DNA of 64,000 nucleotides from Anoplopoma fimbria (lineage: Eukaryota; Chordata; Actinopteri; Perciformes; Anoplopomatidae): positions 11,885,326 to 11,949,325 of the forward strand of contig NC_072460.1 in NCBI RefSeq assembly GCF_027596085.1, written 5' to 3'. A program made the position numbers and the translations under genes. Below are positions 50,754 to 62,200 of this stretch, piece after piece. The notes under the pieces are model-generated. The model ran no database searches, was not told the origin of the DNA, and was given only the letters and a program-made list of their open reading frames with translations. Position 1 is the first letter of the stretch. The number at the start of each line of letters is the position of its first letter.

Positions 50754-53700
50754 CTGTCACAAGTAAGATAATTCATCAGGGCCCACCTCAACCTTAACCT
50801 TTGACAATAATAGTCAAGGCATAGCCTACAATGTGTTGCATTCCTTTATCAGTCATATCAAATCTAATGTTATCTTATTCTAACCTGCACCAATAAAGAC
50901 GATGATTGGCTATTTTATAGGTTCTCAGGTTACCAGACCGGAGTGGAGACAGTCGGGTTTTGATAAGTCTGTATAGCTACTAGTTTGAACAATACAATAC
51001 AATGCAATTTACATTAAACCTAACTATAACTTTCTTTTAACGGAAGTTGAAGGCTATCTTTTAGTCTTCTCCGTTACGCATGCGTCACCGCCCAACAGGG
51101 CCTCTTCGTCCACGGTTTCTCGGTCCGCTCTCAAACACGTTTAAGGATTATTTATTTTTAGCCATGTGTGCGCTGTAACGGGGCCTTAGCTGATACTTCC
51201 AGATGGTTTTGCTAAGGTGTATGTTTACGGATTCCTGGAGATTGTGAGCAAGGAGCGAGGCAGCACCGGTCTGTCCTTCATTAAGAGCAGAGAGGCATTT
51301 ATCCCGACAGACAGAGCTTTCATAACCCGGTGTTCCCGCACACACAGGCACCATTTCTCTGGTTTAGCTACTGTGTCGAGCGAGCCTTCTCATTCTGGTC
51401 TCTGTGACTAATGTGAAATGGGTTAAGTGCTCATATTAACCTGCTAAAATGGCAGAGCTTAAACTAGCTGAGCACCTGACCAGTCCTTTAGCGTGTTGCT
51501 ATGATAACCCAGCAGTTGCTTTTAGAAAACAAAAATCTTTTTTGGTTTGTATAAAAGTGATTTATAGGTCTGGAACCATAGCTGCCCCTATATTTATGCT
51601 CGAAAAAGTAAATGTGCAACCTAAAAAAAATCTGGGTGAATTGGCCTAGGTCATCTGCTGTGGGCCTTGTCAGCCTTTTATAGTAGTTCTGTCTTGCATT
51701 TTAAATATGTGCTCCCTTATTTTTAAAACTACAGTGGGAAAGCAACACACAGCATGGGCTACAGCAGAAAATCATTTGGGATGAATCAACCAATAACAAT
51801 ATACACATTTTAATAAGGCTGCAGCACTTTTAGTCAGTCTACACTGTCAAACATCAAAGGTCCTTTGGTTTGAAGATCACCAGGGGCTTAATTGAGTAAC
51901 TTAACTCAATATGTCACAATCTTCCTAGTAGGCTAGTGTAATGAATGGAAAAATATTCTCTGTCGGAGTAGTGTGGAAAATAATATTTTAATACAGTAAA
52001 ATTCTAATCAAAACATGAATAACATTTATTGTGAGAAATAATGCTGGTCTCTCTCTCTGACAGATACGTACCTGGTTCATCTCACAAGTGTTGCGGTGGT
52101 GGATCCTGACTAGCTGCTAACTCTCCATGGGCTCCAGTGTGCTCCATGACGCCTCATATGAGGTCAGACAGAGGACAGCAACCCCACTTCCCATTTCCCT
52201 TTCAAAAAACCTCAACCCCCATCGCAAAAGCGGACCAGCTTAAGCTTCCCAGAATGCACCTCTCCAGCCGGCTGACCCAAGGGTCGGCAGCTGTCAATCA
52301 CATCCTCAGCTGGCTCTTCAGCTTCTGGACATAGACTAGAGATTGTGAGGGGAGGCCTCTGAGAGGAGCCCTGGCTCTGCATATGGGATCATCTCTGTGC
52401 ATTCATGGCGGCTAATTAAATTAGCTATCCTTCTCCTATTCTAATGCAAACCTCAGGTTGAATCGCCACCCTGTACGTGAGAGGAAAGGCCCCAGGCAGC
52501 GATGGCCAGACAAAGACAGCCAGCTTGTGTGAAGTACAGAGTTGTACTTCATTCTATCTGGCTGTCTATGTTGCTGTTCCTCTGGTAGCTCCATTTTAGT
52601 AACTTCTCCATCTACATCCTGTTGCAGGATCACACAGACTGTCGCTGGAAAAGGTCAAGTCTTTGTATACTCTCTACACACATGGCAGATATTACTCACA
52701 ATTATAACATGAAAAAAATATTATTTAAACCTTTAAAAAGTAGGATTTTATGTAAAAAGATAAGTGCCTGATCACATAATTCGGTTATACTTATGTGTGT
52801 CAAATGCAAGCCAGTGTACCATACATTTGGTGCATTGGAGAGAGGATGTAAGGTGTAACAGGGTGTGACAAAGCCCTGCAGACTGACAGGCAGGCTGAGA
52901 GGATGTTGTGGAGGGAGGGATGGAAGTGGCTCTCTAGCCCCGGGGGCCGCTGGGTGAGTGGTGAGAGTGCAGGGTCACCTTTATCCAGTCTGTGCCCAGA
53001 GCCGGGAGGCAGCTGGGGGAGACCTGGAACTCCCAACAGGCTGAACTGATTTCCTGTGCAGGGTCATGCCCAGGACAGGCTTGGAGGACAAGGGTTTAGG
53101 ACCACGGGGAGCAGAGAGTGAAGCTGGTCATGGTATGGACGGCATGTTGATGCTATTTTCCTGCCGTTTCCCTGCTTTTAACCACCACATCTCTCCATGT
53201 TAGTGGGTAAAGTCAAAAATGCACACACATCTGTGTCTGAGATCACATAGTGTGCTTATTTTATAAAGGACAATGCTCAGTGAAAGTCTGACTCTTCAGT
53301 GTATGAATGAATGGACCCCCACCCCTCAAGTATAATTAAACAAACCACAGCACACAGACGTCCACACAGACTCCTAGGAGGCTTTGATTCCTCAGCAAAT
53401 AACATATCCATAATCCTCTACATCTTATGCTCTCTTGATGCAGTATTCATATAAACACTGTTACCTGCGGCTGCTCTGAGATCATAGCGAAGACGTTCTT
53501 CCTCTTGCCCACATTTCTGGAATGCATTTATTCAGCTGGGTTCGTGCTTTGCTGCCTCGAGCTACAGAGGACATGCTTGTCACGAGATTTGAGAAACATA
53601 TCCGTGCCCCCCCCCTGTGTGTACATCTTAAAAACGTATATTCCCCTCTAACAGAATTTTGAGGTTTTAATGGTGGTCAGCCAGACAGTTTGATAAATGC

Positions 53701-55620
53701 TGGCAAGTACACATAGGCTTAAGTTTACGGGGATGAATACACTCCGAGTGTGAGAGGGTAAAAGGTGGCATTGTGGTTGTGATTAACATGACAGCGCTGC
53801 CTTTTTTAGCCTCTACGCTCCACTGACTGAAACATGTTAATCTATGTCATGTTACACATAAATGTCATTAGGCCTTATATCTACGGTCACTAATCATTTT
53901 AAACTTGAAGGAGCTCTTCCTTTCCATGCAAGCAGCCATGTCTTTGCAATTTGTGTCCAGATGAAGACTGGAATTTTCATTTTGGTCATGACTACACTTT
54001 AATGAGTCTCTTGGTATAGAGAAGAATTAAGTTTGTGACAATTATCTGCACATTGGAATGTGAATGGGATGATCATTATATTTGCAACATGTTTTACTGT
54101 TGATTTATTAATGTCTGGGTTTTTTTGAACAAGGTTAATCAGCTTTTATTTTTATTTGTCATTGAAATTCTGATGAAAATTCTTTGTACAAATAACAATT
54201 CAAGCAAGAATTCAAGGTCATTGAGCCATCATTCAAATGCCACCTTAACTCCATATTTCTTGTTGCACAGCTTTTTCCCCCTACACTTGGATCTGTTATG
54301 TGTACTGTGGACACTTTGATATTTCAGAGCTGAAAATGGAATCAAATGGGGCTTATGAGGCTTTTCAGCCCAAATGGACCTCGTGTTTATACACTTGTCC
54401 ATCAGCTGAGTGGCGTGCAGCCTCAGGTATCCATAGATGGAGAGATGTCCCCAAGACCAACGGTACTGTGTCTGAACCTGGTAAGTGCACTGTGTTTAGA
54501 TGAGGTTTGTCTAGATCGAAGATAACATGTCAGTATATCAAAAGCCTTTTATCTTACTGCTGAGTCCAACTCTTTCTGATATCCAGTCAGTTTCGAGCTG
54601 CATGGTTAAAATAAATAACACATCTTGTGCTTTGTATCATGGACGAATCATTTTTTTTCTGCTTTTACTTTAAATGTTATTATTTTTATATTGACTCCTA
54701 TCAAAACAGTTGTCAAGAGAGCTCAAGTAAAAAACCCACAGAGATTTAAATAGATATTGCCTTAATTAAAACTGTATTTGACTGCAAGCAGGAGAATGTT
54801 ATGACCTTCATAACTATTGTTTTGCTGTTTCAATCATTTCTAAAATATTTTCAGTATTATTCAGTGAAACCACAAGAAATGAGCACCATACTTTAGTGAT
54901 CAACGACAGGGAAACGGAGAAGTGAACCTCTGTAAATGTCAGCGGACTTATCGGTACAGTAACAAAATCAGTATTTTGTGTTAAATCTGTTGGATCAATT
55001 TAATATTGATAACCTATTTTTCGGCCTAACATTGTTCGTCTGGTATGTTACATTATCCTCAATATTGTCGATCGGAATAATCGTTTTTGTTTAGATTAAT
55101 AGTTGACGATAGCGTTAAAGTCTTAGAGTCCGTCCTTTTAAATTAGGCTAATATTATTTAGACATCCTCCGAAATCCAAAATTTCACAGGTGAACTTTAT
55201 ATTTCCATGGGATTAATACGATAAAATCCTAACTGCCATTCATGCCCTTACATCGGGTGATGACTGCCGACGCATCCCACAGAAATGTTTCTTTAGCTGA
55301 ATCTGTTCAAAAACAAACACAGTGAAAACAATAAACCTGTATCACGCTGAGCACAGACAATTACATTATATAAATAATAATAAATGATCTCAATACATTT
55401 GCTTATTCTGTTCAAAATGATCATGTCTAATGTTTCTGTCTGCGTATGGATTTGTGTCAAATAGGCTGTTATCCAAATTAGTTTGACCTTGGCAGTCTTT
55501 GCATTGTTTTGGTTTTTTTCATTGTTTACATGAGCCTTTTTTAATGGGCATTAAAAAAAAAAGTGATTTAGGTCATTTGCGTCATGTAGGCTTCTTTAGA
55601 TGTCGTTTAGCAGCAAAAGT

Positions 55621-55676
55621 ACATTACATTACATTACAGTCATTTAGCAGACGCTTTTATCCAAAGCGACTTACAG
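55621..55676 (-). mobile_element. SINE 3' tail fragment upstream of alx3
   Basis: Has (ATTAC)n, then CATTTAGCAGACGCTTTTAT and CCAAAGCGACTTACA. The rest of the SINE is missing. It lies about 0.9 kb upstream of the alx3 ATG. Confidence 0.75.
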
Positions 55677-55992
55677 GAAGTACACATGCATACGTTTATT
55701 GGAAGTAAAATAAATACATCGAAACCCGATAGGGGAAAAAATGATATATGCATGTATGATCACTGAATAAAGCATGTAGAATGGTTTGGTAAATTAAAAG
55801 GAAGAAAGTAAGTCTGACAAAGAATAATGAAATTAAAACATTAGACCCATTCGTTATACCCGACTGTGAGACATGAAATATAAATAAACTAAAGTAAAAC
55901 GAAATTAACCTGAAAAAGAAAAAAAAAAGAATCATACAGACATCTTGACCTTCAATGGAAAATAATTCGGTCAGTTCTCCCTGCGTGACATG

Positions 55993-56061
<69 letters not shown>
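55993..56061. repeat. (GT)n microsatellite upstream of alx3
   Basis: About 68 bp of GT repeat, 460 bp before the alx3 ATG. Confidence 0.95.
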
Positions 56062-56062
<1 letters not shown>

Positions 56063-56270
56063 CTGTTTCTCCTGTCCTGCTTGATTTGGGGATGAGGCCC
56101 ATAACAATATATGAAATAGGAATTAAATGGTTAATTGGAGGGACAGAAACCACACGTGATTGAATTTTTGGCGGATTATATCAGACTGCTGGATGCTGTA
56201 ATAGACACCCCACCACACACACATACACCAACACACAACTCCTCTCTCTCTCTTCTCTCTCTCACACACC

Positions 56271-56272
56271 TA

Positions 56273-56367
<95 letters not shown>
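56271..56367. repeat. (CA)n microsatellite upstream of alx3
   Basis: About 95 bp of CA repeat ending 154 bp before the alx3 ATG. It is the reverse complement of the nearby (GT)n block at 55993. Confidence 0.95.
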
Positions 56368-56520
56368 CAGCCCCGGTTTCACGGGTCTTTGTTTCTGATC
56401 TGTTAAATCCCACCCACTTGACATGAACACAGAAGAGAAAAAAAAAACCCGGTCCCACTCAGGCGCCCACACTATCAGCGCCCAGTCGCTGTTGTCTCTG
56501 CTGTCTGCTGGACCCGTAAG

Positions 56521-56851
56521 ATGGAGACAGAGAGTTGTTTGCCTTTCTCTTCGCAGACCAGCAGGAGGACGCCAGATAACTCACCGAGACTGGAGCACAG
56601 CGGCTCCGGCTCCTTTCTCCCCTGCGATGAGCTGCAGAAACCCTCACACCTTCCTCCTCCTCTTCCCCACCGCCTCAGCCTGCGCGGGGACCTGTACGCC
56701 GCCGCCGCCATGGGGAGGTTTGGGGATGCTGCGGCGGACTTTACGCCCGCCTCACCGGCCAAACACAGCAAGTTCTTGGAGAGTATAAACCAGGATCAGA
56801 AGGGGACGGCGATCAGCGGCAAGCCGGCGTTTTATGAGAACAACTCCGAAG
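56521..56851 (+). CDS. alx3: alx3 coding exon 1 (residues 1-110 plus 1 nt)
   Basis: The exon encodes the poorly conserved, Ser/Pro-rich N-terminal region, with an Ala run (DLYAAAAMG) and [12 protein letters not shown]. The donor GTGAGC is at 56852. An upstream ATG at 56423 in another frame opens a frame that overlaps this start. Confidence 0.9.
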
Positions 56852-57382
56852 GTGAGCAAGAGAGAATCTATGTGTTACATAAAGAAAAGAAAAGAAAAGA
56901 AAGCTGAAAACTAACTGACTTATAAGTCAAAATAGGAGCAATAGCAATATGTTGACTTGTTTCTCAGAACTATCTTTAAATGAAATACGGCACAATTGCT
57001 TGACAATGGATTTTGATAAGTGGTATTCTTAAAAAAAATATATATAAAAATGAGATTAGATCATTTGCCACCAGATCAACTCATACATACAACAATATAC
57101 AGTTCACACAGCGCACAACAGACAGAAAACACATTACAACAAATAAATCACACCATAGAAATGAGAGTATTTTTAGCCCAAAATGTCTTCAGTGCGGAAG
57201 AAAATACTCACAATAGCATCTTTTTCCCCAATTTTGATATTTTAAAATGAATTAATGCACAGAATAGGCAGGTGTTAAAAAACTATGAATGGATTTATAG
57301 AACACAAGAATAATCTTTATCCCTGTTAAAATTAGTAAGAAATTGAATGACTTAAATCCAGTGGATCAGTTTTCCAGTATGG

Positions 57383-57417
<35 letters not shown>

Positions 57418-58132
57418 AGTTTGCAGGTTTGGTAAGTGTTTCATTTCAACTCATAATTATATAAAAGTTTTGATTGATTTTTATCGGCTATGCAAATAAA
57501 AGCATGGTTGTTATAAAAATGTCAACAAGTTGTCTTTCACTTGACAGTCCTTGATATAAAGTGAGAGAGGTTAAAGGTCAGCCTGGCATCAAGTTGGGTG
57601 TGTCATTAGGCTACTAGCAGTTGTCAGGTTTTAGGCCAACATTGAGCCTAATATTTCTGTATTTTAGTCCTTGCACTTTTTTTAAAAATTGCTAATTATT
57701 TTCCTCATCTGCAAATTGTCATTATGTAAAACACATTTGAATTCACTTCGAATTTGTGCTCAAAGGCTGTCAGACGTAAAAGCCCGTAAATGTCCATATT
57801 GGGAAGAAAAGTAATTACTGTATATGTTGAACCGAAGCCTGAAGAAATGATGTGGTCTTTCACTTTATTTATTAGTGTTGATGATCCTGCAAGGCAACAG
57901 AGGATATGAGTGCTGATAAGGTCTTTGTGATATCTGTGTCCAGAATAATATACATCAGATTTATTCATGTTACTGCCAAAGACAAAGAGACTTTTTCTCA
58001 CAATTAGTTATGATAACAATATCAGCTGTCCTGTTTGAAAGAGGAATTTTATTACTTTGCTTTTAAATTGGGTTTAAATTAGAAATGGCATGTATGGTTT
58101 CCCCGGATCTCTTTTGCGGGCACCCACCCCAA

Positions 58133-58227
<95 letters not shown>

Positions 58228-61200
58228 CACACACATGCACTGTCAATTGTTCAGTGTAAGTTAAATTAATTGTATGCATTACTTGGTAAATCACTGTAAG
58301 TTACTAGGGTTTGCATGAATGTGCAGAATAGATACTGTGTGTATGTGTGCATGTGTGTTTTTGAGTTTGCGTTCGTTCAGCTTCAAAGGCAGACATGTCT
58401 TCCTGTTTTGTCTACTGTGGGAGGAAAGTTTATTGATGGTGGTGCAGGCCGACACATTTAAAACCCTTCTACCATCTTTACATTTTTCAGGTTTTACTTT
58501 AGTTTGTAATGCTGTTGTTTGCAATTAATTCTTGCAATTGTAATACAGAATTAGCTAAATTTGCCTAATGGGTGAGTTGATTATTTCTTTTTTTACCCGA
58601 GGAAAGGACCAAAAGGTTTCACATTATTTGAAGAAAAAGTCATGGGTGCGAATGTTTAAAATATTTAGTGCTTGAATATCCTTATTAAAAAGTTTAATAC
58701 TATATTTGAATGGCATATCTGCCACAGACATAATATTTCTAGGAGCACAATACATTTCTTACCCGATTCATACTTCTTGGTATAGAAATATGCTTCACGC
58801 GTAAATACATATTTGTTTTTCCATAAAATAGAACAAAATACTCCCTCACTATTTAAATCTTTTTGTGAACTCAGCAGAATAAACTCAGTTCAAACCTTGG
58901 GATTGCGTTTTTTAAAATTTTCTTCATTTTTATTATTGATCTGCTTTAATGACAAGAGCAGATGAATTTAAAACCAGTGAATATTATATATCCGTTAAAG
59001 AAACTGAATGAAACACGTTTTAAAAAACTGAAGTACTGTTTTGCGCAAATTGAACACCTTCATGTTCAGAGCAAGACACCTGGAAAAGAAGCTGCTTAAA
59101 TTTCTACCACGGCTATTTCAGTATTAGAATTGATCCCCAATCTCACAGCATGACATTCCTACCTATACATTTTGAATGTATCCTCTATTTGCCTTTTCCG
59201 GAATTTCACATAGATCTCCTGTTACACTGGAGTCAGAGCGGATGTGGCTGTTTGACAGGGTAAAAGCTATACAATGTCCTGCAACCCAAGTTTGAAATCT
59301 TAACAGAGAATATTATCAGCATGAACTGCGGTGTGAGGTGGGATCTAATGGACACAAGGAAATTAATGCTGCAATGAAAAGTGCTCTTTGTTGGGCCCCA
59401 TATTGAATTAGGAGAATAGCAAAGTAATGTCTCTGCGGCCCCCAGTGAGTGAGTGCCTGCAGTTAGACGCAGAGTGATTTTGTTTTGGAGCTCAGGGTCA
59501 AACATAATGAACATGGACAACAACATCCAAACACTGCAGGAGGGAACAGCCCTTTGCATGGTCTGTTAACAGGAAGGGATTTAATGCTTTCAGATTTCCC
59601 ATTACTGCTGAATGTCATGGGCCGAATGTATTCAAACAATCATGTGCTTTATCAGATACATATTTGTCATATAATCCAGTTCTTTATCCTAGTTTCATAC
59701 TCTGAATGTGAATATTTTGACATGAACATTGCCATAAGTTTCCCATAGAATAAATTGATGTTTTTTATAAGTGAACCTAAACATTTATTTTATGATGTGA
59801 ATTTATTTCCAAATGTGACAAATCAAATCCCAATTTTTTTACCTTCTGCTTTATGGGTTTAATTCAAACCAACTCACTAAGAGTTTACGGGTTGTCTAAG
59901 ATAATCAAATTAACTTGCTGTTTGGCTGAATTAGTGTTGTGTGCTGCTTTTCTCTGCGCCACAATTCAGCCTCTTATGATATTTTGAGTTTGGGAAATTA
60001 AATTGAGAAGCATAAAAACAAGCAAGGGATTAATGGATTTTCAGAGAGAATGTTTTATGTGAGTTCCTGTTTAATTTTATTTTATAATAGTGTGTAGAAT
60101 TATACTCTCCTGGACTTAATATTAAACTAATTTACTTGCTGTGAAAATAGGAGTGGTTGATCATTCAGATGTTTGCACTGGTGCCTCACATGCAAAGAGA
60201 TTTGATTTCCAGCGCTGGCCTTTTTTGTACAAAACTTGTGCGTTTTTCATCCACATTAGTGACAGTAAGTTAGCTAAAGGTATGAATGTTAATCGGTGTT
60301 AACCTGTAAAAGCCCGCTGATTTGTTCGTGATGTTTCTTAGGGTCCCACACCTTTTTTCTGCAACCCTACAAAGCCTAAACAACATATATTTAGATTTTA
60401 TTTAACCTTCATCAAACCACAATCATTGTCATTAAAGAATTTTGTCCAGGCCAACAACAATCCAGACGAAGTGAAACTGATTTCACAAAGTTTTTGACGG
60501 AGGATCAAACGTAAACAATGCTAGAATCTTAATCAGAAATTGATGATTATAAAATCTTAAGTAAAACCAGCACCCTAAAAAAATTGCGGTATCTTAAAGA
60601 CAGCTAACAGCAATCTGAAACCATGAACCATATAAGATTTTGCATATACATACATTTTCAAATATATATAAAACTGTCTACCTTTTTCTGTATTTCCTTA
60701 TGTCTCAGTTAGAGAGAAAGGAGCTCCAAAGCCCATGGGCTATCACGGCATTGGCACAGACTGTTGTGGCAAGCTGAAAGAGCCTGGGGCCGGTTTGCAT
60801 GGGGACTCTATCGCCGACTCCATTGACTTGTCCGGAAAGAACAAGAAACGGCGCAACCGTACCACCTTCAGCACCTTTCAGCTGGAGGAGCTGGAGAAAG
60901 TGTTTCAGAAGACACACTACCCCGACGTTTACGCCCGGGAGCAGCTGGCCCTGAGGACTGAGCTCACTGAGGCTCGGGTTCAGGTGTGTGTTCAGACAAC
61001 TGACTCAAATATTACACCTTTTTGCTTTATAACTGTAAGCAGAAGAGAGTTTATAACCTGAAAAATACCAGCTGTCTTCTGAAATGTTCCTGCTCCACTC
61101 TATTTTCGTATTTGAAAGGTTTGGTTCCAGAATCGTAGAGCGAAGTGGAGGAAACGGGAACGCTATGGAAAGATCCAGGAAGTCCGCAACCACTTTGCTG

Positions 61201-61808
61201 CTACATATGATATCTCTCTTCTCCCTCGCCATGATACATACCAGGTAGGCCACCGCAGATCTCACATGACATACATGTTGGAGTGGAAGCTGTAGAAATG
61301 ATCAAACCTGCTGTGAGAACTTGTTTAGTTTTTCAAGCTCTATCCGAGCTTTGCAGATATTGTATCTTGATTTGGTGTTCAGAGCAAAGTATGAAGTGTT
61401 TCCATGTTCATTCGAGTAAATTCATAATGTGTCCTATCCTAAATCTCTCCCCGTCAGATGCAGGGCAACCTGTGGCCCGGGGCAGCCTCAGGAGGAGGCG
61501 GTGGTTCAGCTGCTGGTTGTGTCCTAGGAGCGGACTCCATCCCCTCGTCCTGCATGAGTCCATACCCTCACCCCCACAGCAATCTGCAGGGCTTCATGGG
61601 CATGCCTGCATCCCCCGGCCATCACCACCACCACCACCACCCACCTCACCATCCAGGCATCAACGGCCTCTATTCACTCCACAGCTTTCCTGGAGGCCTT
61701 GGGCCCCCTTCCATTGAGGGGCCCGAGACTGACTACAAGCCGACGGGCCTTGTGGCGCTGCGTATGAAAGCCAAAGAGCCAGGCAGCATCCTGTCCTGGC
61801 CTACATGA
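56521..61808 (+). CDS. alx3: alx3: aristaless-like paired-class homeobox transcription factor (4 coding exons)
   Basis: The gene encodes a nuclear DNA-binding protein that, in vertebrates, patterns frontonasal and craniofacial mesenchyme and limb, partly redundantly with Alx1 and Alx4. Four exons (331,275,126,351 nt) join in phase into 360 aa; human ALX3 is 343 aa. The homeodomain spans residues 157-216, with Q at position 50 (Q206) and the [13 protein letters not shown] helix 3. The intron between homeodomain residues 46 and 47 is the standard paired-class position. TTFSTF and YAREQ inside the homeodomain are the ALX3 variants; ALX1 and ALX4 have TTFTSF and YVREQ. The C-terminus carries an OAR motif at about 340-354 ([14 protein letters not shown]). 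Exon 4 has a Gly5 run and a His7 run (299-305). The start METESCLPF resembles human MDPEHCAPF, which fixes the ATG at 56521 rather than the internal Met at 56710. Linkage to slc6a17 supports orthology. Confidence 0.95.
57385..57415. repeat. Poly(T) run in alx3 intron 1
   Basis: 31 consecutive T, followed directly by GCAG. Confidence 0.95.
58133..58227. repeat. (CA)n microsatellite in alx3 intron 1
   Basis: About 93 bp of CA repeat. Confidence 0.95.
60709..60983 (+). CDS. alx3: alx3 coding exon 2 (residues 111-202)
   Basis: The acceptor TGTCTCAG ends at 60708. An alternative AG at 60711-60712 would break the frame. The exon encodes a linker and homeodomain residues 1-46 ([12 protein letters not shown] to ARVQ). 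The donor is GTGTGT at 60984. Confidence 0.95.
61119..61244 (+). CDS. alx3: alx3 coding exon 3 (residues 203-244)
   Basis: The exon is 42 codons between an acceptor ending at 61118 and the donor GTAGGC at 61245. It encodes recognition helix 3 ([15 protein letters not shown]) and the conserved [11 protein letters not shown] region. The flanking introns are short (135 and 213 nt). Confidence 0.95.
61458..61808 (+). CDS. alx3: alx3 terminal coding exon 4 (residues 245-360, stop TGA)
   Basis: The acceptor CCCCGTCAG ends at 61457. The exon encodes the Gly/Pro/His-rich transactivation region ([17 protein letters not shown]) and the OAR motif, ending SILSWPT. The His7 run is encoded by CAC/CAT repeats and may vary in length. 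Confidence 0.95.
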   Translation: MQGNLWPGAASGGGGGSAAGCVLGADSIPSSCMSPYPHPHSNLQGFMGMPASPGHHHHHHHPPHHPGINGLYSLHSFPGGLGPPSIEGPETDYKPTGLVALRMKAKEPGSILSWPT

Positions 61809-62200
61809 CCACAACAGTGCCAGAACCCCATTATGCACAGACTGAGCCAAAGCATATTACATTCCTGAACCATAAACAGTCCCTGATGTAAACACCCACC
61901 TCAGCATATGGCTCAAATAATTCCTCCTAACTTTTATGTAAACTTGGAGACTTTTCACAATTCAGAAGATCTTGGAATATGAATTTCATGAACATTGAGG
62001 GCAACTTGAGCTTCTAGCACGAAAACCTAGTGTATTAATAGGAACTTTTTTTGTTTCCACTTTTAGTTTGATATCAGATTGCTGAGACCAAAGACAAAAA
62101 AAAAATATTTAAGCATGTAAAAATTGTAATTATCATTTTAATCATTGTTGTGTTTGTTTGTTGTGCTTTATAGTGTGACCAGTAATAAAGGCCTCCACCT
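61809..62200 (+). other. alx3: alx3 3'UTR with poly(A) signal
   Basis: A canonical AATAAA lies at 62184-62189, about 376 nt after the stop, followed by a T-rich stretch at about 62208-62221. The exact cleavage site cannot be read from sequence. Confidence 0.6.

Larger units (their letters stand above)
48680..55620. other. Intergenic DNA upstream of alx3
   Basis: Contains a (GT)n block and one speculative membrane exon. A GC-richer stretch at about 52100-53150 has no coding support and could be regulatory. A small CpG cluster lies near 51060-51130. Confidence 0.4.
56852..60708 (+). other. alx3: alx3 intron 1
   Basis: A 3857-nt intron with consensus GTGAGC and TGTCTCAG ends. It holds the 31-T run, a (CA)n block and a possible 12-nt microexon at 57420-57431. 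No other exon is supported. Confidence 0.85.

Noticed and set aside
60711..60712. Alternative acceptor AG for alx3 exon 2
   Set aside because: Use of this AG would shift the frame before the homeodomain; the AG at 60707-60708 keeps it.
56521..61808. Assignment as alx1 or alx4
   Set aside because: Homeodomain variants TTFSTF and YAREQ and the slc6a17 linkage indicate alx3; alx1 and alx4 have TTFTSF and YVREQ.
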